A stretch of 64,000 nt of DNA, from contig NZ_CP047045.1 of the NCBI RefSeq assembly GCF_009792355.1, forward strand, positions 496,001 to 560,000, read 5' to 3'. Source of the DNA: Terricaulis silvestris (GTDB lineage: Bacteria; Pseudomonadota; Alphaproteobacteria; Caulobacterales; Aquidulcibacteraceae). The notes below the pieces were generated by a model. That model saw nothing but the letters and a program-made list of their open reading frames with translations. It did not search any database and was not told the DNA's origin. A program made the position numbers and the translations under genes. This document shows, in pieces, positions 17,919 to 26,946 of the stretch; the stretch's first letter is position 1, and each line of letters begins with the position of its first letter.

Positions 17919-19145
17919 TCAGGCCGTGTCGAAGCTGACCTGCAGACGTTTGACACCGCGCACGATCGGGTGCGGATTGAACTGTGGCGCCTCGGCGAGG
18001 CGCAGATGCTTGAGGCGGCTGAAGAGAGTGGTCAGCGCGATTTTGAGCTCCGCACGCGCCAGCGCCGAGCCGGCGCAGAAGTGCGGGCCGAAGCCGAAGG
18101 CGATGTGCTTGCTATCGCTGGTGCGATCGAGATCGAAGCGATCGGAGTCGGCGTTGAACTTGGCTTCGTCGCGGTTGGCTGAGCCCCATAGCAGGCAGAC
18201 GCGCGAGCCGGCGGGAATCGTCGTGTCGCTCAACTCCACATCCTGCATCACCGTGCGCAGCACCCATTGCGTCGGCGCCTGACAGCGCAGCGACTCTTCC
18301 ACCGCGGTGGAAATAAGCGACGGCTCATTGGCGACACGCGCGTAAAGCGCCGGGTCCGATAGGAGATGGAAGAGCGTATTGGAGATCGCGACTGTGGTGG
18401 TCTCGTTGCCGCCGATGAAGAAGACGCGGAGCATGTCAACCAGCTCAGCATGATCGAGCGGCTTCTCACTCTCGGCGTTCACCGCGAGTAAGCGGCTGAC
18501 CACGTCGTCACCCGGCGCTGCGAGGCGCGCTTTGATGACATCGGAGAGATAGACTTGAAGGTCAGTAAGGCTCCGCGCGAAGGAGAGCATCACCTCACGC
18601 GAGACCGGGCAGGCCTGCGCAGCAAGCACGACTGTGTAGTCATCGGACCAGTGCTTGAGTTGCGGCAGATCGGCGCGATTGAAGCCCAGCAAATCCGCAA
18701 TCACGGTCAGCGGCAACGGCACGGCAAATTGTGCGTGCAGATCGGCTTGGCCTTCGGCGGCGAAGGCGTCGATCAGTCTGTTCGCCAGCGCATGGATGCT
18801 TGGCTCAAGGCTCGCGAACACGCGCGGCGTCAGCACCTTCACGACGAGCGCGCGAAAGCGCTGATGCTCAGGCGGATCGCTGCTGGTAAGGCTGATGGAG
18901 TCGGCAAAACCCTTTTCGCGAACCGCGCCGATCTGCGCGTCGTCGGTCGCGATCAGCGAGCGGCGGCTGGAGAAGATTTCCGGATGGCGGCTTGCGAACA
19001 GAACGTCGTCGTAGCGGCTGATGAAGTAGACGCCTGTCGCCGGTTCGCGGAACACCGGCTCTTGCGCGCGCATGGCGGCGTAGAACGGGAATGGGTTTTC
19101 GAGAACGCTGGGGTCCGAATACGTGTAGGATGTCACCTGTTTCAT
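17919..19145 (-). CDS. Cytochrome P450
   Basis: 408 residues, soluble bacterial class I P450. Heme-thiolate Cys357 in FGFGPHFCAGSALAR, EESLR as ExxR, and the I-helix oxygen-activation motif is GGNETT. Monooxygenase needing a ferredoxin and reductase, neither of which is in this window. 89 bases after the SDR gene and 23 bases before the TPP enzyme gene, so in the same leftward transcript. Confidence 0.94.
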   Translation of the reverse strand: MKQVTSYTYSDPSVLENPFPFYAAMRAQEPVFREPATGVYFISRYDDVLFASRHPEIFSSRRSLIATDDAQIGAVREKGFADSISLTSSDPPEHQRFRALVVKVLTPRVFASLEPSIHALANRLIDAFAAEGQADLHAQFAVPLPLTVIADLLGFNRADLPQLKHWSDDYTVVLAAQACPVSREVMLSFARSLTDLQVYLSDVIKARLAAPGDDVVSRLLAVNAESEKPLDHAELVDMLRVFFIGGNETTTVAISNTLFHLLSDPALYARVANEPSLISTAVEESLRCQAPTQWVLRTVMQDVELSDTTIPAGSRVCLLWGSANRDEAKFNADSDRFDLDRTSDSKHIAFGFGPHFCAGSALARAELKIALTTLFSRLKHLRLAEAPQFNPHPIVRGVKRLQVSFDTA

Positions 19146-19234
19146 GTCGAACCGCTCGCTGCAATGATGCTAGCATCGGCGTTTCCGGGGGGGGCCAGAG
19201 AATTTTTCACGGCGCGATGAGCTAAGATTGCGGC

Positions 19235-19963
19235 TTATGCGATGTAACCGCCGTCCACGGGCAGCGCGACGCCAGTTACGAAGGACGCTTCGTCTGAGAC
19301 CAGAAAGAGCGCGGCGGCGGCAACTTCTTCTGGGCGACCGAGGCGTCCGGCGGGGATATTCACCGGCTTCATGGTTGCCATGGACGCGGCCTGCATATCG
19401 GTCGCCACCGGCCCGGGACAGATTGCGTTGAAGCGGACGCCGTCCGCCGCGTAGCGCTTCGCCAACGCACGCATCAAGCCAACGACGCCGAACTTCGTCA
19501 TCGAATAGGTGAAACTGAGTTGCGACGCGATGAGGCCAGAGACTGAGGACGTGAAGAGCACGTTGCCGCGGCGCGGCCGCAGCAACGGGATGGCCGCTTC
19601 GGTCGCCAAGATGCCAGCGCGTAGGTTGAGCTGGATCGCGCGCTCCAAGGCTTCGTAGTCGACGTCCTCAATGTCCTTCGGGCCAACAGTCCCGGCATGG
19701 TTCCAAAGAAAGTCGAGCCCGCCCAACGCCGCTTGCGTCTGCGGCACGATCGAACGTGCGAACGCCTCGTCGCAGAGATCGCCGGCAAGCCCGATGGCTT
19801 TGCCGCCTGCCTCGGTCACCTCAAGCTGAACGGCGTCGACTTTGACCTTATCGATGTCGACGATCGCGATGGCAGCGCCTTCGGCGGCGAAACGCAGCGC
19901 ACCGGCGCGACCGATGCCAGCGCCTGCTCCGGTGACGATGCCGATCTTTGAAGCCAGGCGCAT
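19235..19963 (-). CDS. SDR oxidoreductase
   Basis: 242 residues. Cofactor motif TGAGAGIG at 9-16, NHAG in place of the usual NNAG, active-site YSMTK, and a C-terminal VDGGYIA. ATG 19963 starts right before the first beta strand; the longer in-frame extension has no domain sequence. First gene of the leftward operon, divergent from the luciferase-like gene at 20259. Confidence 0.88.
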   Translation of the reverse strand: MRLASKIGIVTGAGAGIGRAGALRFAAEGAAIAIVDIDKVKVDAVQLEVTEAGGKAIGLAGDLCDEAFARSIVPQTQAALGGLDFLWNHAGTVGPKDIEDVDYEALERAIQLNLRAGILATEAAIPLLRPRRGNVLFTSSVSGLIASQLSFTYSMTKFGVVGLMRALAKRYAADGVRFNAICPGPVATDMQAASMATMKPVNIPAGRLGRPEEVAAAALFLVSDEASFVTGVALPVDGGYIA

Positions 19964-20258
19964 GGTCGATCCCGCTGTGTGAGCCGGGCGATCCAAGTAC
20001 GGCGGGCGCCGGGACGGTTGGGATTTTTTCGAATGCGGGGCCGATGAATTGTCATCGAGGGGAGCGACCCGCCGTTGCCGGTCCTGGCCATCGCGGTAAC
20101 CTCGGGCCTTCAAAATGAGGGCGCCTCATGCGGGGCGGACAAAAAAGGGGTGGCGACCCCCTGCTGGTTGTCCCAATTTATGGAAAGCCATCAGCCATGT
20201 ATAATGGCAGCCGCCCCGGTTGGACCGGGGCCGGCCACCCTTCGGGAGCGAAACAGCG
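19964..20258 (+). promoter_or_regulatory. Divergent control region with hairpin leader
   Basis: 295 bases between divergent genes. On the plus strand a perfect TATAAT lies at 20200-20205 with only a weak -35 before it. It is followed by CCCCGGT-TGG-ACCGGGG (20214-20230), a perfect 7-base-pair hairpin in the untranslated leader, then GGGAG before the ATG. Confidence 0.4.
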
Positions 20259-21467
20259 ATGTCCAACGTGAACCTGCGGCACGGGGTGTTTCTGGCGCCT
20301 CTGCATAACGTGGACGAGAACCCGAACCTCCTAATCCACCGCGACCTCGAACTGATGGAATGGCTCGACAAGCTTGGCTTCGATGAGGCTTGGATCGGCG
20401 AGCACCATTCGGCGGGTTTCGAGACCATTGCCTCGCCGGAGCTCTTCATCGCCGCCGCTGTTGAGCGCACCAAACACATCCGCTTCGGCACCGGCGTGAT
20501 TTCGCTGCCCTACCACAACCCGATGACGGTGGCGAACCGTGTGATCCAGCTCGATCATCAATCGCGGGGGCGCGTGATGTTCGGATTTGGCCCTGGCCTG
20601 CTCGTGACCGACGCCGAGATGCTCGGCATCGACCCCAATAAGTCGCGCGATCGCATGGCGCAGTCTCTCGATGCGATCCTACGCCTGCTCAAAGGGGAAG
20701 CGGTGACGGAGCAAACCGATTGGTACACGCTGAAGAATGCGCGTGTGCACTTGTTGCCGTATTCGCCGAACCTGGAAATCGCGGTGGCGAGTGCGGCGAC
20801 GCCGTCGGGCGGACGCCTTGCCGGAAAGTATGGGCTCTCGATGCTTTGCGTGGCGGCGACCGACGCGCGCGGCGGTTTCAATGTGCTTGACGTGAACTGG
20901 AAGCACGCGTGCGACGCCGCGGCCGAGCACGGCAACACCATGGACCGCAATCGCTTGCGGCTGATGGGGCCGATGCACATTGCCGAAACACGCGAAAAAG
21001 CGCGAGAAAATGTACGTTTTGGGCTGGATCGCTACATCGAGTACGCGCGGGCGCTTACGCCAGGGCGCTTCGGCGACATGGGCGGGCGCGATCCAGTCGA
21101 TGTGCTGCTGGATTCGGGCCACATCGTCATCGGCACGCCGGACGACGCCATCGCCGTGCTCACCAAGCTGCAGGACAAGCAGGGTGATTTCGGGTGCTTC
21201 CTGCACCAGGCGCACGATTGGGCGGATTGGGAAGCAACCAAGAAGTCCTATGAGCTCTACATGCGTTTCGTGGCGCCTGCTTTCTCACGCGCCAACCGCA
21301 ATCGCGATGCTTCTTTAGCCGACCTGAAGGCCAATAGCGCGGAACTCAGCGGCAAGTCGCACGCCGCCGCGGAAAAGGCGTTCGAGAAGTACGCCAAGGA
21401 AGACGAGACGGCCGCTTCGCTCGTGGCCGCGCAGAAGTCGGGCATGATTGGCGCGCGCAAAAAGTGA
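20259..21467 (+). CDS. Luciferase-like (LLM) flavin monooxygenase, limonene 1,2-monooxygenase type
   Basis: 402 residues. Bacterial luciferase superfamily; the N-terminal pattern (FLAPLH, ENPNLLIHRDLELMEWLDKLGFDEAWIGEHHS in pieces, then FGTGVISLPYHNPM) is that of limonene 1,2-monooxygenase-like proteins. These use reduced FMN delivered by a separate reductase; an FMN reductase is encoded at 38964 and a riboflavin gene at 26947. Start ATG 20259 after GGGAG. GTGA overlap with the next gene. Real substrate unknown. Confidence 0.88.
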   Translation: MSNVNLRHGVFLAPLHNVDENPNLLIHRDLELMEWLDKLGFDEAWIGEHHSAGFETIASPELFIAAAVERTKHIRFGTGVISLPYHNPMTVANRVIQLDHQSRGRVMFGFGPGLLVTDAEMLGIDPNKSRDRMAQSLDAILRLLKGEAVTEQTDWYTLKNARVHLLPYSPNLEIAVASAATPSGGRLAGKYGLSMLCVAATDARGGFNVLDVNWKHACDAAAEHGNTMDRNRLRLMGPMHIAETREKARENVRFGLDRYIEYARALTPGRFGDMGGRDPVDVLLDSGHIVIGTPDDAIAVLTKLQDKQGDFGCFLHQAHDWADWEATKKSYELYMRFVAPAFSRANRNRDASLADLKANSAELSGKSHAAAEKAFEKYAKEDETAASLVAAQKSGMIGARKK

Positions 21468-22735
21468 AACGTCGCGCGCGGTGGGGCTCCGCGATGCCGC
21501 GCAGAATTCAGCCAAGCCAAATTGCGGACGTGCTGCCGCGAGGCGCGCGCGTGTTGGTGCAGGGCGGCGCAGGCGAATCCGCTGTGCTCGCCGACGCGAT
21601 CGAAGCGCTGGGCCTCGAGCGGCCTGATCTCAGCTTTCTCGGCGTGTTCATCCCAGGCGTGAATGAGCGCACGTACGGCGCTGAGCATGGGCGTGCGCTG
21701 ACGACCTTTTTTCTGACCGGCGCGCTCAAACGGATTGGCGATAACGTCCAGTTTTTGCCGCTCGCCTACACCGAAATCCTGCAAATGCTGCGCGCGGAGA
21801 AGATCGATGCGGCGATTTTCACGGCGTCGCTGCCGGACGAGCGCCGTGCGTGCAGTTTCGGCGTGGCGGTGGATTTTTTGGCGGAGCTTTGGCCGCAGAT
21901 TCCGGTGCGCGTGGCGCACCTGAATGCAGCGATGCCGCGCACGCACGGCTGGGCGGGCATTCCTTATGGGGAACTCAGCGCCGTCGTCGAGTTGGATGCG
22001 CCGCTGTTGGAGTTGCGGGAGGGCGCGGCAGACGGAGTCAGCGATGCGATTGCTGAACGCGCGGCGTCGTTCGTTGAGAACGGCGGTGTTGTGCAGGCAG
22101 GGATCGGCAGATTGCCGGGCGCCTGCATGCGCGCGCTTTCGCGGAAGCGTGACCTGCGGATTCACTCTGGGTTCGTGAGCGACTGGGCGGTGGACCTGCT
22201 TGAGGCCGGCGCTCTGACGCCCGGTGCGCCGATCACGACAGGGCTCGCTATCGGCAGCACTCGGCTTTACGCCGCCGCGGCGTCGCCGCAGTTCGTTTTC
22301 AAACCTGTGTCCTGCACGCATTCAGCTTCCGTTATGGCCTGGCTTAGCGGCCTCGTGACTGTGAACGCAGCGCTGGAAGTCGATCTGTTGGGACAGGGCT
22401 ATGCGGAGTGTCGGTCCGACGGCCTGTCCTCTGGGCCGGGCGGTTCGACAGACTTCGCGCGCGGCGCAAAGCTTGCCGGCGGCACGCGGATGGTTGTGCT
22501 GCCCGCGGAGGCAAAGGGTGGCGCCGTCACACGCATTGTTGCGCCTGGGGAAGGACGAGGGCCGGTGTCGCTTTCGCGTTTCGACATCGATGTGGTCGTC
22601 ACACAGCATGGCGCCGCCGATCTGCGCTGTTGCAGTCATGATGAGCGGGCGAGGCGGCTGATCATGGTGGCGTCGCCTGTACACCGAGAAGCGCTTCAAG
22701 CGGCGTGGCGACGGTATAGCGAGGCGGCGCGCTGA
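21464..22735 (+). CDS. Acetyl-CoA hydrolase/CoA-transferase family protein
   Basis: 423 residues from GTG 21464 (GTGA overlap); ATG 21494 is the alternative. Family features: QAGIGRLPGA at about 211-220 and ALEVDLLGQGYAE at about 303-315 followed by GPGGSTDFARGA. In the 4-hydroxybutyrate CoA-transferase type a Glu in the motif HTEMxSD is the CoA-carrying residue; here the matching stretch reads HSGFVSD, with Gly236, so transfer by the usual route is doubtful. Followed by acyl-CoA dehydrogenase, hydratase, lyase and thiolase genes. Confidence 0.85.
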   Translation: MKRRARWGSAMPRRIQPSQIADVLPRGARVLVQGGAGESAVLADAIEALGLERPDLSFLGVFIPGVNERTYGAEHGRALTTFFLTGALKRIGDNVQFLPLAYTEILQMLRAEKIDAAIFTASLPDERRACSFGVAVDFLAELWPQIPVRVAHLNAAMPRTHGWAGIPYGELSAVVELDAPLLELREGAADGVSDAIAERAASFVENGGVVQAGIGRLPGACMRALSRKRDLRIHSGFVSDWAVDLLEAGALTPGAPITTGLAIGSTRLYAAAASPQFVFKPVSCTHSASVMAWLSGLVTVNAALEVDLLGQGYAECRSDGLSSGPGGSTDFARGAKLAGGTRMVVLPAEAKGGAVTRIVAPGEGRGPVSLSRFDIDVVVTQHGAADLRCCSHDERARRLIMVASPVHREALQAAWRRYSEAAR

Positions 22736-22815
22736 GACATTCCCGAATGACATGCGCACCGAACAAAAATGGCGGTTTGCCGGGCTGACGCCTGCGCGTA
22801 TAGCGTGCAGGGGAT

Positions 22816-23976
22816 ATGACCAGCGCGCAGCAATCGCATCCCGAAATACGCGAGTCCGTCCGGCGTTTGTGCGCGGATTTTCCGGGCTCGTACTGGCAAG
22901 CACTCGATCGTGAGCGTGCGTATCCGACAGCGTTCGTGCGCGCGCTGACGGAGGCGGGCTTTCTCTCCGTGTTGATCCCGGAAGAATATGGCGGCTCAGG
23001 TCTTGGTGTAGGCGCAGCCGCCGCGGTGCTGGAAGAAATTCATCGTTCCGGCTGCAATGGCGGCGCCTGCCATGCGCAGATGTACACGATGGGCACGATT
23101 CTGCGGCACGGCACCGAAGCGCAGAAGCAGAAATACCTGCCCGCAGTCGCTTCCGGTGACTTGCGGCTGCAAGCGTTCGCGGTGACCGAGCCGACGAGTG
23201 GCACGGACACGACACGTATCCGCACCTTCGCACGGCGCGATGGCGACAAGTATATCGTCACTGGGCAGAAAATCTGGATCAGCCGCGCGGAGCATTCGGA
23301 CCTGATGGTGCTGCTCTGCCGCACAACCGCGCGTGAAGATGTGGCGAAGGCGAGCGACGGCATGAGCGTGCTGATCGTCGACATGCGCGAGGCGGTTGGA
23401 AAGGGGCTCACGATCCGCCCGATCCGCACCATGCTCAATCATGCAACCACGGAGTTATTCTTCGACAATCTCGAAGTGCCGGCGGAGAACCTGATCGGCA
23501 AGGAGAATAACGGCTTTAAATATGTGCTCGACGGCATGAATGCCGAGCGCATTCTGATCGCGTCGGAGTGTATCGGCGACGGGCGGTTTTTCATCGACCG
23601 CGCCAGCACGTACGCGAAAGACCGCGAAGTGTTCGGCCGCCCGATCGGCGCCAATCAGGGCATTCAGTTCCCTATCGCGCGGGCGCACGTGCAGGTGAGC
23701 GGCGCCGCGATGATGGTGGAGCGTGCGGCGGCTTTGTTTGATTCTGGCGCGCCGTGCGGGACCGAGGCCAACATGGCGAAGATGCTGGCGTCGGAGGCGT
23801 CCTGGTATGCCGCCGACATGTGCGTGCAGACGCATGGCGGCTTCGGTTTCGCTGAAGAGTACGATATCGAGCGCAAATTCCGTGAAACCAGGCTTTATCA
23901 AGTGGCGCCGATCTCCACCAACCTCATCCTGAGCCACGTCGCCACGCACGTGCTCGGGCTGCCGAAGTCGTTCTGA
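22816..23976 (+). CDS. Acyl-CoA dehydrogenase
   Basis: 386 residues, FAD enzyme: AFAVTEPTSGTDTT and KIWISRAEHSD are flavin/substrate motifs, with GRPIGANQGIQFPIA and QTHGGFGFAEEYDIER in the C-terminal helical domain. The C-terminus reads RLYQVAPISTNL, so it lacks the IYEGT form with its catalytic Glu; the base may be elsewhere. Followed after two bases by the hydratase gene, which suggests it makes the enoyl-CoA used there. Confidence 0.93.
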   Translation: MTSAQQSHPEIRESVRRLCADFPGSYWQALDRERAYPTAFVRALTEAGFLSVLIPEEYGGSGLGVGAAAAVLEEIHRSGCNGGACHAQMYTMGTILRHGTEAQKQKYLPAVASGDLRLQAFAVTEPTSGTDTTRIRTFARRDGDKYIVTGQKIWISRAEHSDLMVLLCRTTAREDVAKASDGMSVLIVDMREAVGKGLTIRPIRTMLNHATTELFFDNLEVPAENLIGKENNGFKYVLDGMNAERILIASECIGDGRFFIDRASTYAKDREVFGRPIGANQGIQFPIARAHVQVSGAAMMVERAAALFDSGAPCGTEANMAKMLASEASWYAADMCVQTHGGFGFAEEYDIERKFRETRLYQVAPISTNLILSHVATHVLGLPKSF

Positions 23977-23978
23977 TC

Positions 23979-24785
23979 ATGGCGGACTTTCGCGACTGGA
24001 TCGGGCGCAGCGAAACGGCGCGGGATGTCGTGACCGCTGCGCCCCTTACGGGTCTAGCGGCGCTTTTTGATCGCGAGCCGGGAATGCCGGAGCTGGCGAC
24101 GCCGCTGGCGCACTGGCTCTATTTTTTTCCGGTCGCGAAGCAGAGCGAGATAGGAGCGGATGGGCACCCGAAGCGCGGCGGGTTCTTGCCGCCTGTCGAG
24201 CTCCCGCGCCGGATGTGGGCCGGTGGAAGGCTGACGTTTCATGCGCCTTTGCGCGTCGGCGCGGAGATCGAGCGCGTTTCGACGATCAAGGAAGTGAAGG
24301 CCAAAAGCGGTACGAGCGGCGAGATGGTGTTCGTCACTGTAGCGCACGAGATCAGTGCAGATGGCGCGGCGACGATCAGCGAAGAGCAGGACATCGTGTA
24401 CCGTGCGGCGGGCGGAGCGGCGCCCGCGACCGAGCCGGATCAGCGTGTGGCAGCTTATGTCCGCTCGTTTGCGCCGGATGAAGTGGCGCTGTTTCGCTTC
24501 TCGGCGCTGACGTTCAACGGGCATCGCATTCACTACGACCGCCCGTACGCAGCCGGCGTGGAAGGATACCCGGGTTTGGTGGTGCAGGGCCCGTTCATCG
24601 CGATGGCGCTATTAAATCACTTTGTGGCTAGCGCGCCTAAGGCGCGCGTGCGCGCCTTTAGTTTTCGCGCGCAGCGGCCGTTGTTCGATGGCGTGACGGC
24701 CGAGCTGTGCGCGAATCCTGATGGCGAATTGTGGTGTCGCAGTGAAAGCGGCGTCGTGATGAGCGCGCGGGCGGAGGCGGCCTGA
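23979..24785 (+). CDS. MaoC/HTD2-type acyl-CoA hydratase (mesaconyl/itaconyl-CoA hydratase-like)
   Basis: 268 residues, fused double hot-dog hydratase as in mesaconyl-C4-CoA and itaconyl-CoA hydratases. C-terminal hot-dog contains FRFSALTFNGHRIHYD with catalytic Asn180-His182/Asp187 region and GYPGLVVQGP. Followed with one-base overlap (TGATG) by a CitE-like lyase, the same pair that hydrates and cleaves itaconyl- or mesaconyl-CoA in known pathways. Confidence 0.87.
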   Translation: MADFRDWIGRSETARDVVTAAPLTGLAALFDREPGMPELATPLAHWLYFFPVAKQSEIGADGHPKRGGFLPPVELPRRMWAGGRLTFHAPLRVGAEIERVSTIKEVKAKSGTSGEMVFVTVAHEISADGAATISEEQDIVYRAAGGAAPATEPDQRVAAYVRSFAPDEVALFRFSALTFNGHRIHYDRPYAAGVEGYPGLVVQGPFIAMALLNHFVASAPKARVRAFSFRAQRPLFDGVTAELCANPDGELWCRSESGVVMSARAEAA

Positions 24786-25606
24786 TGCTTCGCTCGTTCC
24801 TGTTTGTACCGGCAATCGATGAGAAGCGTCTAGCGCGCGTGCACGAACGCGGCGCCGACGCAGTGATCCTGGATCTGGAAGACGCGGTGCCGCCGGAGGC
24901 GAAGGCGGCCGCGCGCGCTGGCCTGCGGGGCGTCGCGGAGGGTTTGGCGGCGAAAGGCGTGAAGGTCTTCGTCCGCGTAAACGCTGACACGCCGGCCGAT
25001 ATAGACGCGGCTGTGTGTGGCGCGGTGCAAGGAATCGTGGCGCCTAAGGTGCGAGGCGCGTCGCAAGCGGCGGATATTGTGGAGGCCATAGGAGCGCGCG
25101 CGAATGCGCGACCAGTAGATTTTATTGCGTTGATCGAAAGCGCGTCCGGGATTTTCAATGCCGCCCCGATCGCTGGCGTCAATGGCGTCAGCGGTCTGGC
25201 ATTGGGTAGTGAGGATTTGACCGCCGAACTCGGCGTCGCGCCGACTGCGGATAGTCTCGATTTACCCTGCAAGATGATCGCGCTCGCGGCGGCGACACGC
25301 GGTTTGATGGCGTTGGGCGCGCCAGTGTCGATCGGCGAGTTTCGCGATCTCGACCTTTACCGCAACGCCATCGCCCTGGCGCGGCGGGTGGGCATGACGG
25401 GCACGTTCTGTATTCACCCGGCGCAGGTTGCTGTCGCCAACGATGGCTTTGCGCCTTCGCCAGCGGAATTGGACGAAGCGCGTGCGCTGCTTGCCGCATG
25501 GCGGGAAGCAGAGGCCACGGGCGTTGGCGTCATTGCGCACGGCGGCCGGATGATTGACGCGCCGGTGGTGGCGCGGGCGAAGCGATTGCTAGGGATCAGC
25601 ACATGA
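24785..25606 (+). CDS. CitE-like CoA-ester lyase (HpcH/HpaI family)
   Basis: 273 residues, TIM barrel. VILDLEDAVPPEAK at 28-40, Arg64, magnesium ligands Glu118 (LIESASG) and Asp144 (GSEDLTAELG), and the CIHPAQV loop after the barrel. Family members cleave (S)-citramalyl-CoA, malyl-CoA or citryl moieties to acetyl-CoA plus an oxo acid. Directly after the hydratase gene and overlapping the thiolase gene by four bases (ATGA). Confidence 0.9.
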   Translation: MLRSFLFVPAIDEKRLARVHERGADAVILDLEDAVPPEAKAAARAGLRGVAEGLAAKGVKVFVRVNADTPADIDAAVCGAVQGIVAPKVRGASQAADIVEAIGARANARPVDFIALIESASGIFNAAPIAGVNGVSGLALGSEDLTAELGVAPTADSLDLPCKMIALAAATRGLMALGAPVSIGEFRDLDLYRNAIALARRVGMTGTFCIHPAQVAVANDGFAPSPAELDEARALLAAWREAEATGVGVIAHGGRMIDAPVVARAKRLLGIST

Positions 25607-26802
25607 CACGACGCGCCGCGATCGTTGCACCGCTCCGTACACCGGTCGGCAAGTTCTTGGGCGCGCTGCGCGAGCTGCCAGCGGAGCGGCTGGCCCAGTT
25701 GGTGATCGAAGCTGTCGTGGCGCGCAGCGGCATTGATTCTGCGCGCATCGGCGACGTTGTGTTCGCGCAGAGCTACGCCAACAGCGAAGCGCCGTGCATT
25801 GGACGCTGGGCGGCGCTGGCGGCGGGTTTGCCAATCGAAGTTCCCGGTTTTCAGCTCGATCGGCGCTGCGGCGGCGGGCTGCAGGCGATCGTGACCGCGG
25901 CGATGATGGTGGAGACGGGCGTGGCCGACGTCGTTCTCGCCGGCGGCGTGGAGAGCATGAGCAATATCGAGTACTACACCACGGCCATGCGCGGGGGCAC
26001 ACGCGCGGGCAATGCGGTGATGTACGACCGTTTGGAGCGCGGACGCGAGCGCTCGCAGCCGGTGGAGCGGTTCGGCGTCATCTCCGGGATGATTGAGACG
26101 GCGGAGAACCTGGCGCGCGACTTCTCTATTTCGCGCGAGGCCGCCGACGCGTTCGCGGCGCAAAGCCATGCTCGGGCGGTCGCTGCTTGGAGGGATGGGT
26201 TGTTCGCCGACGAGGTAATCGCCGTCGATGTGCCAGCAAAGAAGGGCAGGTCGATCATGCTCGCGCAAGACGAGGGCATGCGGGCCGACACCACGGTGGA
26301 GAGTCTCGCGGCACTGCGGTCGATCATGAAGGACGGCGTCGTCACCGCCGGCAATTCGAGTCAGCAGAATGATGCGGCGGCCGCGTGTTTGATCGTAGCG
26401 GAACACAAACTCACCGAACTTAGGCTTGAGCCGATCGGCTACGTGACGGGTTGGGCGGCAGCGGGTTGTGATCCGGCCCGCATGGGGATTGGCCCCGTAC
26501 CCGCGGTCGCGAAGCTATTTGCGCGCACAAAACTCGGCTGGGACGACATCGATCTCGTCGAACTGAACGAAGCGTTCGCCGTGCAGGTGCTCGCGGTGCT
26601 GAAGGGCTGGGGTTGGGAAGATCAGACCCGCCTCAACGTGAATGGCTCGGGCATCTCGCTTGGCCATCCGATCGGCGCGACGGGCGTGCGGATCGCGGCG
26701 ACGCTTCTGCATGAAATGCAGCGGCGGAAGGCCCGCTACGGCCTCGAAACTATGTGCGTGGGCGGCGGTCAGGGCATCGCGGCGGTGTTCGAGCGCGCCT
26801 GA
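25603..26802 (+). CDS. Thiolase (acetyl-CoA acyltransferase)
   Basis: 399 residues. Nucleophile Cys89 in DRRCGGGLQ, His in GHPIGATG, second Cys near 385 in CVGGGQG. Cleaves a 3-oxoacyl-CoA with CoA. Last gene of the 20259-26802 run; 114 bases of non-coding DNA and a strong promoter follow. Confidence 0.94.
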   Translation: MTRRAAIVAPLRTPVGKFLGALRELPAERLAQLVIEAVVARSGIDSARIGDVVFAQSYANSEAPCIGRWAALAAGLPIEVPGFQLDRRCGGGLQAIVTAAMMVETGVADVVLAGGVESMSNIEYYTTAMRGGTRAGNAVMYDRLERGRERSQPVERFGVISGMIETAENLARDFSISREAADAFAAQSHARAVAAWRDGLFADEVIAVDVPAKKGRSIMLAQDEGMRADTTVESLAALRSIMKDGVVTAGNSSQQNDAAAACLIVAEHKLTELRLEPIGYVTGWAAAGCDPARMGIGPVPAVAKLFARTKLGWDDIDLVELNEAFAVQVLAVLKGWGWEDQTRLNVNGSGISLGHPIGATGVRIAATLLHEMQRRKARYGLETMCVGGGQGIAAVFERA

Positions 26803-26880
26803 CGCGTCACCCTGAAATAAGCTGCGGAAACAATGAGAAAAAGTCGTGCGGCGCGGCGCGGCTGGCGCCACCGCGCATCC

Positions 26881-26921
26881 TTGACACCCGTTTGCTGTTC
26901 CATATGATGGAATGTATTGCA
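26881..26921 (+). promoter_or_regulatory. Sigma70-type promoter with operator-like site before ribB
   Basis: TTGACA (26881-26886), 16-base spacer, TATGAT (26903-26908): the best promoter in the window. TGGAATGTATTGCA (26908-26921) starts in the -10 and covers the expected +1; it matches the LacI-type site TGAAAT-N2-ATTGCA except for one base. Confidence 0.65.
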
Positions 26922-26946
26922 AATAGCATTCCTCGAGGACGCCGCC

